NCBI GenBank assembly: GCA_027081565.1
Contig: JALWKG010000176.1
Coordinates: 1-16,845 of the forward strand
DNA: 16,845 bases
Direction of reading: 5' to 3'
Source of the DNA: Helicobacteraceae bacterium
GTDB taxonomy: Bacteria; Campylobacterota; Campylobacteria; Campylobacterales; Sulfurimonadaceae
Shown: positions 1-5,781 of the stretch, piece by piece
How the letters are laid out: every line of letters starts with the position of its first letter
Position numbering within the stretch: the stretch's first letter is position 1
Program-made: the position numbers and the translations under genes
Notes under the pieces: generated by a model
What the model saw: the letters and a program-made list of their open reading frames with translations, nothing else
What the model was told of the DNA's origin: nothing
The model's database searches: none

Positions 1-1
1 T

Positions 2-190
2 GTTGATTTCACTGAGGCAAGGATTTGGAAAGGGGATTTTACGCAGGCCGAAATAGAAAAATGTAATTTTAACGACTCAGCCTTAGGTTCTGCAATATTT
101 GACGAGAACGACTTAAGCAATTCAACCTTTAATGAAGCTATTTTATATAAAACAATTTTTAGAAAAAATGTTGTAGGCATACCAAAATAG
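2..190 (+). CDS. Pentapeptide-repeat protein, C-terminal fragment
   Basis: An open frame enters from the left edge and ends at TAG (188-190), giving the last 62 residues. They show a loose five-residue periodicity with central Phe/Leu and small or Asn/Asp residues (DFTEA, NFNDS, AIFDE, NDLSN, STFNE, AILYK), which is the signature of the pentapeptide repeat right-handed beta-helix. The last dozen residues depart from the repeat and probably form the C-terminal cap. The family is functionally diverse (gyrase-protecting DNA mimics, membrane-associated and effector-associated proteins), so no function can be given from the tail alone. The start and any N-terminal domain lie outside the window. 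The repeat call is reasonably firm; the role is unknown. Confidence 0.7.
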   Translation, partial: VDFTEARIWKGDFTQAEIEKCNFNDSALGSAIFDENDLSNSTFNEAILYKTIFRKNVVGIPK

Positions 191-191
191 A

Positions 192-305
192 GTGAAGGTA
201 TTACCTTTTTTAACTGTTGGCAGGGCTGCTGTCATAGGTATATTTGTCTTTAACCTCATGTTTATCTTTTTGTTAACACAACCGGTCTATAATTATTTCA
301 TATAA
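192..305 (+). CDS. Possible 37-aa single-TM mini-protein
   Basis: A GTG codon one base after the pentapeptide-protein stop opens a 37-codon frame ending at TAA (303-305). The product has a short basic N-terminus (VKVLPF) and then one continuous hydrophobic stretch from about residue 12 to 29 (AAVIGIFVFNLMFIFLL), so it would be a single-span membrane peptide. It could be translated by coupling to the upstream gene, because no clear Shine-Dalgarno precedes it. A TATAAT box for the next gene lies inside its 3' end. It may equally be a chance frame, or the remnant of a membrane tail once fused to the upstream protein through a different frame. Low confidence. Confidence 0.25.
   Translation: MKVLPFLTVGRAAVIGIFVFNLMFIFLLTQPVYNYFI
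288..293 (+). promoter_or_regulatory. -10 box for secreted NTR-like gene
   Basis: This is a perfect TATAAT hexamer 70 bases before the downstream start codon. There is no good -35 at 17 bp; upstream is T-rich sequence, as is common in Campylobacterota. The gene is preceded by a good ribosome site, AGGAG at 351-355, eight bases before its ATG. Confidence 0.5.
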
Positions 306-363
306 ATAACAAAGCGTGTTGAAGTAAAAAGAGACCTCTGTTTATTTCTTAGGAGTGTGACAT

Positions 364-837
364 ATGCTTTTCAAAAAAAGTTTACTGCTACTGTCCCTCG
401 CCACTCTCTTAATCATCCCCATTAACACCTACGCGAAGCCTATGCCTGCCCCAACTATAGATCAAGCCTTAAGATCAGAATGGATCGTTGTTGGCAGATT
501 TATAAGTTACAAAAAGAAGAGCACTGTAAAAGTGGATTATTTTGATGGGGTCATTGCAACCTATGAAGTCATACAAATTTTGAAAAACAGAACACTTCGC
601 AAACAGATAAAAATACATTATGAATTTCAAGATGGATCAGCTTGTATTGCCTCTGAAGGGTGGAAGTTTGAGAAGGATACAATGCCTAAGGTTGGATCCA
701 CATGGATCCTTTTTTTGAACAGGCAAGACAATGGAGAACTCTTTACAACCTATAGGGGAGACTATGGACGTTGGAAAGCGACCAAAGAAGAGATAACCAC
801 ACTCCAAAAAAGATTAGTAACGATTAAAGAACAATGA
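364..837 (+). CDS. Secreted protein, NTR/TIMP-like fold suspected
   Basis: 157 aa. The ATG is supported by AGGAG at 351-355. The N-terminus (MLFKKS followed by a Leu/Ile-rich core, ending at about residue 24 in NTYA) is a classical Sec signal peptide without a lipobox Cys, so the mature protein should be periplasmic or secreted. The mature part begins with a block like 'ALRSEWIVVGRFISY', continues with a segment like 'ATYEVIQILKN', and has a later 'PKVGSTWILFLN' and a final 'GDYGRWKAT'. This order of strands resembles the small bacterial secreted OB-fold proteins related to netrin/TIMP domains. It contains a single mature Cys, so no disulfide pair. No enzymatic motif is seen. It faces the minus-strand oxidoreductase tail to tail. 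Secretion is confident; the fold is an inference from pattern only. Confidence 0.7.
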   Translation: MLFKKSLLLLSLATLLIIPINTYAKPMPAPTIDQALRSEWIVVGRFISYKKKSTVKVDYFDGVIATYEVIQILKNRTLRKQIKIHYEFQDGSACIASEGWKFEKDTMPKVGSTWILFLNRQDNGELFTTYRGDYGRWKATKEEITTLQKRLVTIKEQ

Positions 838-847
838 GATATCTCAT
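834..847. repeat. 14-bp perfect palindrome at convergent gene ends
   Basis: ATGAGATATCTCAT spans the stop codon of the secreted-protein gene (TGA 835-837) and the short gap before the convergent oxidoreductase. As RNA it gives only a 5-bp stem with a 4-nt loop, and no U-run follows directly, so it is a poor terminator by itself. It could be a weak bidirectional terminator or chance. Confidence 0.4.
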
Positions 848-859
848 AGGGTCTGCCTT

Positions 860-1420
860 TTAGAGTGCTTTGATCTCTTCGAGGATCTTGTCTGTGTTTT
901 TAGCTGAAGTATCTACACCACCGTATATGTAGAAACCCTCCAGTTTCATACCGCAAAATGCTACGATCTGCTCTTTCATCATGTTTTTCAGTCTTCTGTT
1001 TGCACCTGTAATGGCGTAGACAAACTTTGGCGCACCCGTCGTTGTGAAAACCTTAACAGTTTTGTCACTCAAGAGACCTTTTGGACGGGAGTTTACATAC
1101 TCAAAAGCAAAACCTCGGGAGAGGTTCCAGTCAAAAAAGTTCTTTAAGATAGCAGGAAAACTGCCCCACCAGTAAGGAAAGACAAAAACGATCTCATCTG
1201 CTTTAGTGACCTTCTCCTGATAATACATCATCGCATCGTCAGCAGTAAGTGTGTTGGCATCTTCATAGGTAAAAAAAGCCTGCTGATGTGAGTCTCTGTA
1301 GAGGTCCAGCATCTCAACACTGTTGCCTTTACGCTCTGCATTTTCTTTATAAGTGTTTGCCATAGCAAATGAAAAGCTCTCCTCTTTGGGGTGGGCTACG
1401 ATGATTAAAATGTTTTTCAC
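860..1420 (-). CDS. NAD(P)H:quinone oxidoreductase, flavodoxin-2 fold
   Basis: 186 aa, GTG start. The GTG shares its first G with the last base of the marR stop codon (TAGTG), and AAGGA lies about eight bases upstream, so the pair is translationally coupled. The protein has the features of the Flavodoxin_2/NQO1-MdaB-KefF family: a first strand ending in AHP (about residues 9-11), the PYWWGSFPAILKNFFDW block (82-98) that forms the flavin site and dimer contact, and TTTGAP (127-132) near the phosphate/isoalloxazine end. Known members carry out two-electron reduction of quinones or electrophiles with NAD(P)H, avoiding semiquinone radicals. Being downstream of a MarR regulator suggests inducible quinone or electrophile detoxification in the cytoplasm. 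The exact substrate cannot be read from sequence; the symbol mdaB is possible but not claimed. Confidence 0.88.
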   Translation of the reverse strand: MKNILIIVAHPKEESFSFAMANTYKENAERKGNSVEMLDLYRDSHQQAFFTYEDANTLTADDAMMYYQEKVTKADEIVFVFPYWWGSFPAILKNFFDWNLSRGFAFEYVNSRPKGLLSDKTVKVFTTTGAPKFVYAITGANRRLKNMMKEQIVAFCGMKLEGFYIYGGVDTSAKNTDKILEEIKAL

Positions 1421-1848
1421 TATTTTTCCTTTGTCAGGTTATTTATGATTTGAGTAAGTACCTTCACGGTTACTTCCAAGTTCTCTGGTGTAATACCTTC
1501 TGTTGCAAGGCCTATATTGCGCATTGCCAAAGGTATGGTCTGTGCCTGCATCTTTTTACCTTTTGGGGTCAAAGTGATGATAAAGCTGCGTCTGTCTATG
1601 TGGTCTCTCTCTTTACTCACAAATCCATTTTTAAGCAAGTACCCTACAAGAGAGTTAATGGTGGCCTTGTCTTTAAGTAAAGCAGCCTGAAGTTCTTTTT
1701 GCTTTTGGGAATCTTTATCCCACAGAACAGCCAAGAGTGTCCACTGTTCTACTGTAAGACCCAATGATGTCAGGTCACTGTTAAAATGGTTGGAAAGGAG
1801 TCTTGAGGATTTGCCCAAAAGACCGCCTAAGTTTGATTCAGGTCTCAT
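1420..1848 (-). CDS. MarR-family transcriptional regulator
   Basis: 142 aa. It has the winged-helix order of MarR proteins: an N-terminal dimerisation helix (about 1-28), LTVEQWTLLAVL (31-42), the recognition-helix region KDKATINSLVGYL (59-71), and a wing with the characteristic DRRSFIITLTPKGK (85-98). There is no cysteine anywhere, so redox sensing through a Cys switch, as in OhrR, is excluded and a small-molecule ligand is more likely. It is the first gene of a two-gene operon with the quinone oxidoreductase, which points to autoregulation and control of that enzyme. No Shine-Dalgarno precedes the ATG (the nearby pyrimidine-rich CTCCTTCC is the wrong polarity), so translation may start on a very short or absent leader. 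The family call is secure; the inducer is unknown. Confidence 0.92.
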   Translation of the reverse strand: MRPESNLGGLLGKSSRLLSNHFNSDLTSLGLTVEQWTLLAVLWDKDSQKQKELQAALLKDKATINSLVGYLLKNGFVSKERDHIDRRSFIITLTPKGKKMQAQTIPLAMRNIGLATEGITPENLEVTVKVLTQIINNLTKEK

Positions 1849-1865
1849 GGAAGGAGTATACTTAT

Positions 1866-1887
1866 TTTAGTTTGAATTCAAACTTAA
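1866..1887. promoter_or_regulatory. Palindromic operator candidate for MarR
   Basis: The 16-bp sequence AGTTTGAATTCAAACT (1869-1884) is a perfect palindrome. Allowing one mismatched pair, the symmetry extends to 22 bp. Its near edge is 21 bp upstream of the marR start, overlapping the promoter region: TATACT at 1855-1860 on the minus strand could be the -10, and TTGAAT inside the palindrome could be a -35 with a short spacer. Size, symmetry and position fit a MarR dimer site that would repress both genes. Binding is inferred, not shown. Confidence 0.6.
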
Positions 1888-1922
1888 TCATCTTCTCTGT
1901 ATAACGGCTAAGAAATAGAGAC

Positions 1923-2411
1923 TTACCTTCTCTTTTTATCTTCATAGCGTGTAGCATCCACAATATCACCAATGATCGCTCTGTGGTAGACATAAGGGTG
2001 TTTGATGTTGTTGATGACGTAGCGACCCCCTGAGGTCGTAAGAACCTCTAAGGTACCTACGTCAACTACTTCTTTAAAACGTTCACTAATGGGCTTGATG
2101 TAGATAGTTCTGATCTCACTGAGGGGTATAGGGTAGATCTCTTTGGACTTAAAACCTTTATGGATGATAAGTCGCTCTTGTGTGAGCAGGCAGTGGTAAT
2201 GTTTTTTCTCTCTTATCTCATGCAGATGCACATAGAAAGTACGGACAATCAAAACAACACCGATGATGCCGATCTCATACTCATACCCTATAAAAAGAAG
2301 CAATAGACCCAGGCCATAAAGAGAGATGATGCCGTTATAAAATGTCTTGGAGATATCAGCAGCAACCAAGATGGATTCGTTTTTGTTTAAGATCTTTTCT
2401 ATAGCTTTCAT
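1923..2411 (-). CDS. PH-domain (bPH2-like) membrane protein
   Basis: 162 aa. After a short cytoplasmic N-terminus come two adjacent hydrophobic spans, about residues 25-42 (IISLYGLGLLLLF) and 46-60 (EIGIIGVVLIVRTFY), forming a hairpin. About 90 residues then follow with the pattern of a bacterial pleckstrin-homology domain: a strand such as HYHCLLTQERLIIHKGF, then IPLSEIRTIYIKP, then GTLEVLTTSGGRYVINNIKHP. This layout (YdbS/bPH_2-like) is common in small uncharacterised membrane proteins. A basic tail (KKRR) closes it. It lies 6 bp downstream of the pseudouridine synthase gene and is probably cotranscribed with it. Domain-level call only; the role is unknown. Confidence 0.7.
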   Translation of the reverse strand: MKAIEKILNKNESILVAADISKTFYNGIISLYGLGLLLLFIGYEYEIGIIGVVLIVRTFYVHLHEIREKKHYHCLLTQERLIIHKGFKSKEIYPIPLSEIRTIYIKPISERFKEVVDVGTLEVLTTSGGRYVINNIKHPYVYHRAIIGDIVDATRYEDKKRR

Positions 2412-2417
2412 ATGAAC

Positions 2418-3104
2418 CTACTTTTTGAACAGCTCCCATGGACGCTGCCACTGTTGTGATAGTGTATCATGAAAAACGTCACTTAAAAAGCGTTTACCCT
2501 CTTTTGGCGGCTGAACAAAGTGGTATGTTTCACCTTTAAACTCAAACTCTAAAGCATAGGCATGCAGGTAGCCTCGGTCCTCTTTTTTAGCTTCGTCACT
2601 CTGGGCATAACGTATATCACCAGCTATGGGTGCGCCTATGCTTTTGAGTGCCACACGGATCTGATGGGTCTTACCGGTGTGAGGTTTGACTAAAAACCCT
2701 CGCTCCCCTGTTTGCAGTGCTGTGGAGTGAAACTGTGTGATGGCAGGATTATCATTGGTCTTGGCAAACATCCATGAGCCACGGCGACCACTTTTCATGT
2801 CACCTTTGATCCAACCTTGCTTCTTCTTTGGTTTACGCAAAGAGACCGCCAAGTAGAACTTCTGAACTTCGTGATTTTCAAACATCTTTCCAAAAATCTG
2901 CGCAGAGGCTTTGGTTTTACCAAAAAGTACCAGACCTGAGGTCATCTTGTCTAAACGGTGTAAGGGATAAAGTTCTTCAAGAGAAAGGCGTTCTTTGACT
3001 AGGACTACCAGTCCCGCCTCCTCTTCACTGTGAAAGTTAAGACCGGCAGGCTTGTCTACAAGAACAAAGTCGCTGTTTTGATAAAGTATCTCTATAGCTT
3101 GCAT
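2418..3104 (-). CDS. RluA-family pseudouridine synthase
   Basis: 228 aa. The catalytic motif HRLDKMTSGLVLFGKT (49-64) contains the nucleophilic Asp52 of the RluA/RsuA superfamily. Other family blocks are the N-terminal VLVDKPAGLNFHSE (14-27), KFYLAVSL, and HTGKTHQIRVALKSIGAPIAGDIRYA in the C-terminal half, which binds the substrate RNA. It lacks an N-terminal S4 domain, and the protein is shorter than RluC/RluD. This is the compact RluA-like type that modifies uridines in 23S rRNA or tRNA; the target base cannot be deduced. The start codon shares one base with the stop of the upstream transporter gene (TAATG), so they are translationally coupled. Firm on family and chemistry. Confidence 0.9.
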   Translation of the reverse strand: MQAIEILYQNSDFVLVDKPAGLNFHSEEEAGLVVLVKERLSLEELYPLHRLDKMTSGLVLFGKTKASAQIFGKMFENHEVQKFYLAVSLRKPKKKQGWIKGDMKSGRRGSWMFAKTNDNPAITQFHSTALQTGERGFLVKPHTGKTHQIRVALKSIGAPIAGDIRYAQSDEAKKEDRGYLHAYALEFEFKGETYHFVQPPKEGKRFLSDVFHDTLSQQWQRPWELFKK

Positions 3105-4324
3105 TAAGTACGTGCACGCTTCTTTTCGTACTGGTCAACGATCTTGGTCACAACCAGGTCAGAAGTGACATTAAGCGAGGTACGACACATGTCCAAGATC
3201 CTATCTACTGCAACGATAAGCGCGATGTACTCTACAGGAAGACCGATCTGGTTCAAGATCACAACCATCATCACCAATGAAGCACTAGGAAGCGCCGCGA
3301 CACCAACACTCAGAGCAACCACAGTAACCCCTAAAAGCACTTGGTCTCCAAAACTAAGATCAACACCAGCAAGGTTTGCGATGTAAAGTACAGCTATGGT
3401 CAAGTAAGCCGCTGTTCCATCCATAGAGACAGTTGCACCCAAAGGAAGGACAAAAGAAGCTGTTTTAGGATCGACCTCTCCAACCTCTTCAACTACACGC
3501 ATCGAAACAGGAAGTGTCGCAGCGGAAGAAGCGGTTGAAAATGCCATGATCGGTGCTTCACGTACGTCAGAGAGATATGTATAGGGGTTGACACGACCAA
3601 AGAAAGCCAAAACGGCAGGTAAAGTGACAAGTCCATGGATCAAGATCACACCAACAACTACTAAGATATATGACCAAAGCCCTAAAATGACATCAACGCC
3701 CTGCTCTGCAATAACATAAGAGATAAGACTGAACACACCTATAGGTGTCATCAAGATGACCCACTCCGCCATCTTTAACATCACATTACTGACGGCAGTA
3801 AAGAACTGGTTCATAGACTCTTGTTCACTCTTTTTAAGGTAGAGCGAGGCAACTCCAAAAAGAATAGCAAAGACAATAATCTGCATCATTTTTCCGTTAG
3901 CCAAGGAAGAAAACACATTGGTAGGGATAAAGCTGAGTATCATCGCTTGAAAAGAGAATGGCGCTATAGTCGCCGCTTTCTCAAACTCCAGACCTTCGCT
4001 ACTGACGGGAACACCGATAGAAAATATGTTCATTGCTACTATCGCGAGAAAAACAGCTAATGCTGTTGTTAGAACATACAGACCAATCGTTCGTCCACCA
4101 ATAGTCTTTAGATGTTCAAGCGAACCTAATCCTAAAATAGCTGTATAAATACTGGCAAAGACCAAGGGCACTACCAACATCTTTAAAAATGCAATAAAGG
4201 CAGAACCTATGACTTTTTGCTGTAAGGCAAGTTCGGGGAGGTAGATACCAAAAAGTATTCCAAGACCGATGCCCAAGAGTACAAGAGAGTTTGTAGTTGC
4301 GTATTTTTTAACTTTTGCTATCAA
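3104..4324 (-). CDS. Dicarboxylate/amino acid:cation symporter (DAACS)
   Basis: 406 aa, TTG start supported by TAGGA about seven bases upstream. This is a glutamate-transporter fold (GltPh/GltP/DctA family) with eight TM segments and two re-entrant hairpins. Visible motifs are the Ser-rich HP1 tip STASSAAT (263-270), SMDGT (300-304) in place of the usual NMDGT in TM7, the HP2 hairpin around GVAALPSASL (341-350), and the TM8 block DRILDMCRTSLNV (374-386). The TM8 residues equivalent to GltPh Asp390, Asp394, Arg397 and Asn401 are all present. The Arg that contacts the substrate side-chain carboxylate is kept, which favours acidic amino acids or C4-dicarboxylates taken up with Na+ or H+. The first position of SMDGT is Ser instead of Asn, an uncommon change close to a cation site. 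Located in the inner membrane. Confidence 0.9.
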   Translation of the reverse strand: MIAKVKKYATTNSLVLLGIGLGILFGIYLPELALQQKVIGSAFIAFLKMLVVPLVFASIYTAILGLGSLEHLKTIGGRTIGLYVLTTALAVFLAIVAMNIFSIGVPVSSEGLEFEKAATIAPFSFQAMILSFIPTNVFSSLANGKMMQIIVFAILFGVASLYLKKSEQESMNQFFTAVSNVMLKMAEWVILMTPIGVFSLISYVIAEQGVDVILGLWSYILVVVGVILIHGLVTLPAVLAFFGRVNPYTYLSDVREAPIMAFSTASSAATLPVSMRVVEEVGEVDPKTASFVLPLGATVSMDGTAAYLTIAVLYIANLAGVDLSFGDQVLLGVTVVALSVGVAALPSASLVMMVVILNQIGLPVEYIALIVAVDRILDMCRTSLNVTSDLVVTKIVDQYEKKRART

Positions 4325-4385
4325 AAATATATCCTAAAAAGAAAATGTATCAGGATTTTAGCATCTCGAGTTTAAAACCGCTCTC

Positions 4386-5270
4386 TTAACGTCTAAAAGA
4401 GTAAGCGACTTCACCCTTTTCATCTAAAAGGATCAACTTTTTAGAAGAGACAGACTTGAGCTGATAAATGCGCTGAACAGCCGCTTCACGACTACGGACG
4501 TTATATGTGATCTTATGGATCTCTAACATCAACTGTTCATCCTCATACTCGTAAGTTCCCTCTAATAGTAAGGTACCACGATCATTACGCTCTTCCAACA
4601 CAAAAGTGTTGTTGTCATAGACTTTAAAGGTAACGTTTTTCTCTTTTTTATCAGCTACCCACTTACCGGCAATATCTACTTTACTCATATGGATCTTACT
4701 CTTTTTAATTTTATGAGGTTTAGCAGTATGCTTAGTGATCTCTTGTACTGTTTTTATAGTTTTTTTAGGAGCTGGTTTACTCTTAGCAAGATCTGCTTTG
4801 GTTACTTTAGGCTGTTTGACAGGCTTAGGCATCACACTCTTTTTAACCTCTTTTTTCTTCGCCGCAACAGTTGCATTTTCAGGAGTGCCATTTTCTGGCT
4901 TTTTTGCTGCCATTTCAGACACCTCTAAAATCTTAGCACGCTTCTCTTCAGCTAGTTTCTGTTCTTCCAAGATCTTGGCCAGTTTAGCCTGTTCCAACTG
5001 TAGTGCGTCCTCTTCTCTTTGAAGTTTAGCCTTCTCCTTAAGCTCTTGCAACGCCCGTTTCTCTGCTGCGAAATAGGCTTTTACCATACTCTCAAGTATA
5101 GGGTCACTGCTGATCACTGACTTTTGTGATTTGGCTATAGCACGGACTTCATTTGAGTCACTTTGATGGATAGCACGAAGCAGGTCACTTTTGACCTCTT
5201 TGCTCTCTTGTGCATGAAGAGAAAGGATAAGAGTTGCTTGTAGTAGAAAAATAGTAAATAATTTATACAT
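4386..5270 (-). CDS. Periplasmic Lys/Ala-rich coiled-coil protein
   Basis: 294 aa. A longer frame begins at 5282, but its first codons are the ribosome site itself (GGAGG at 5276-5280, five bases before the second ATG), so the start is placed at 5270. Residues 1-20 form a Sec signal peptide ending LSLHA, with no lipobox. Then comes a short helical region, a long charged heptad-like coiled coil rich in Glu/Lys/Ala/Leu (about 65-120), a flexible Lys/Pro/Ala-rich linker (about 120-195), and a C-terminal domain of about 95 residues. That domain starts DIAGKWVADKKEK and alternates beta strands in a small lipocalin-like or DUF-like barrel pattern. The composition recalls TolA-like or cell-wall-spanning periplasmic proteins, but no TolA domain is seen. 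It is preceded by a long structured leader. Function unknown. Confidence 0.75.
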   Translation of the reverse strand: MYKLFTIFLLQATLILSLHAQESKEVKSDLLRAIHQSDSNEVRAIAKSQKSVISSDPILESMVKAYFAAEKRALQELKEKAKLQREEDALQLEQAKLAKILEEQKLAEEKRAKILEVSEMAAKKPENGTPENATVAAKKKEVKKSVMPKPVKQPKVTKADLAKSKPAPKKTIKTVQEITKHTAKPHKIKKSKIHMSKVDIAGKWVADKKEKNVTFKVYDNNTFVLEERNDRGTLLLEGTYEYEDEQLMLEIHKITYNVRSREAAVQRIYQLKSVSSKKLILLDEKGEVAYSFRR

Positions 5271-5319
5271 CTTAACCTCCATGTTCTATTGTTTAAAGAT
5301 AATCATTAAAAGGAAAATA

Positions 5320-5445
5320 CAGAAGTTACTGGCTACATGCAGTAAAGTCAGTTGTGCTGTAGTATTAGGCAGTCTGGCGATCTACATGAGACCCATAACT
5401 TTCCGAGCTTGCTTCACAGCAAGGTTGGCATTTTCTCTATTAAGA
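5320..5445 (-). ncRNA. Structured 5' leader, possible degenerate c-di-GMP-I aptamer
   Basis: The predicted transcript starts near 5441 and runs about 170 nt before the coding start at 5270 with no convincing ORF. It contains a perfect 6-bp stem CUUGCU/AGCAAG capped by the GNRA loop GUGA (plus-strand 5408-5423). A segment CUCGGAAAG then leads to GGUCU/AGAUC (5389-5393 with 5379-5383), followed by GCCAGACUGCC. The order of elements (AACC, GNRA hairpin, a G-AAAG joining segment, GGGUCU stem, GCCxGxxUGCC) parallels GEMM-I. However, the diagnostic GGCAAA and GACGCAAAGC are altered, and the closing P1 pairing is not obvious. Downstream, TTACTG/CAGTAA (5340-5345 with 5326-5331) and CTACA/TGTAG (5358-5362 with 5333-5337) are mutually exclusive pairings that could form an expression platform. 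A structured leader is likely; the ligand class is tentative. Confidence 0.4.
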
Positions 5446-5447
5446 CT

Positions 5448-5456
5448 ATTATAACA
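5448..5456 (-). promoter_or_regulatory. Extended -10 promoter of the leader RNA
   Basis: On the minus strand TGTTATAAT forms a perfect extended -10 (TGnTATAAT), placing the transcript start near 5441. No good -35 is spaced at 17 bp, which an extended -10 can tolerate. It lies in the gap after the VF530-family gene, so the downstream coiled-coil protein has its own promoter. Confidence 0.6.
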
Positions 5457-5511
5457 TAGCTTTGGATAACAAAAAATTATGTCTCTATGTAAAGAGTCTT
5501 TATCGTTCCCT

Positions 5512-5739
5512 CTAACTTTTTAGATCTACATACAAATCTTCTACTTTTTTACGTGCCCAAGGGGTCTTTCGAAGAAATTTTAGACTTGAGCTAATACTTG
5601 GATCAAGATAAAAGCAGCGGATCTCAACGTAGTTATAGAGCTCTCTCCAGCCATAATGTTCCACCAATGTCTCTAAGACCTCTTGTAACTTCACACCATG
5701 CAATGGATTATTGCTTACGCCCTTGTGATCATCATTCAT
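5512..5739 (-). CDS. VF530-family (DUF2132) DNA-binding protein
   Basis: 75 aa, the full normal length. The sequence shows the family core: NNPLHGVKLQEVLETLVEHYGW (10-31), the IRCFYLDPSISSSLKFLRKTPWARKKVEDLY stretch (41-70), and a short tail. The ATG has AAGGA seven bases upstream. The family is known from the Vibrio fischeri protein VF530, described as a compact helical DNA-binding protein; its cellular role is not established. The gene is divergent from the glutaminase gene, and the two starts are only 42 bp apart, so their promoters overlap. Family assignment is confident; function is known only at the family level. Confidence 0.9.
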   Translation of the reverse strand: MNDDHKGVSNNPLHGVKLQEVLETLVEHYGWRELYNYVEIRCFYLDPSISSSLKFLRKTPWARKKVEDLYVDLKS

Positions 5740-5781
5740 ATCAATCCTTTTGCAGTATTATACAAGGTTGGTTACTCTAAA

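Noticed and set aside
834..861. Rho-independent terminator between the convergent genes
   Set aside because: The palindrome forms only a 5-bp A/U-rich stem and is not directly followed by a U-run.
1450..1680. Plus-strand frame of 76 codons inside marR
   Set aside because: Antisense shadow of a secure MarR coding region, with no ribosome site or family resemblance.
4735..5022. Plus-strand hydrophobic frame opposite the coiled-coil protein
   Set aside because: The complement of Lys/Ala/Glu-rich codons reads as Leu/Phe/Ser-rich, a composition artefact.
5271..5282. Upstream ATG giving four extra residues to the coiled-coil protein
   Set aside because: Its first codons are the GGAGG ribosome site for the ATG at 5270, and the signal peptide is more typical from the second Met.
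5320..5445. Leader as SRP RNA, cobalamin or TPP riboswitch
   Set aside because: The SRP GGAAGGAAGCAGC loop is absent. The tail resembles a B12 box only over its last bases, and the rest of the cobalamin core is missing. TPP consensus blocks are absent.
5698..5781. N-terminal extension of the glutaminase with a hydrophobic segment (MQWIIAYALVIII)
   Set aside because: It overlaps the coding start of the divergent VF530 gene in antisense, has no family counterpart, and the ATG at 5782 gives the normal family length.
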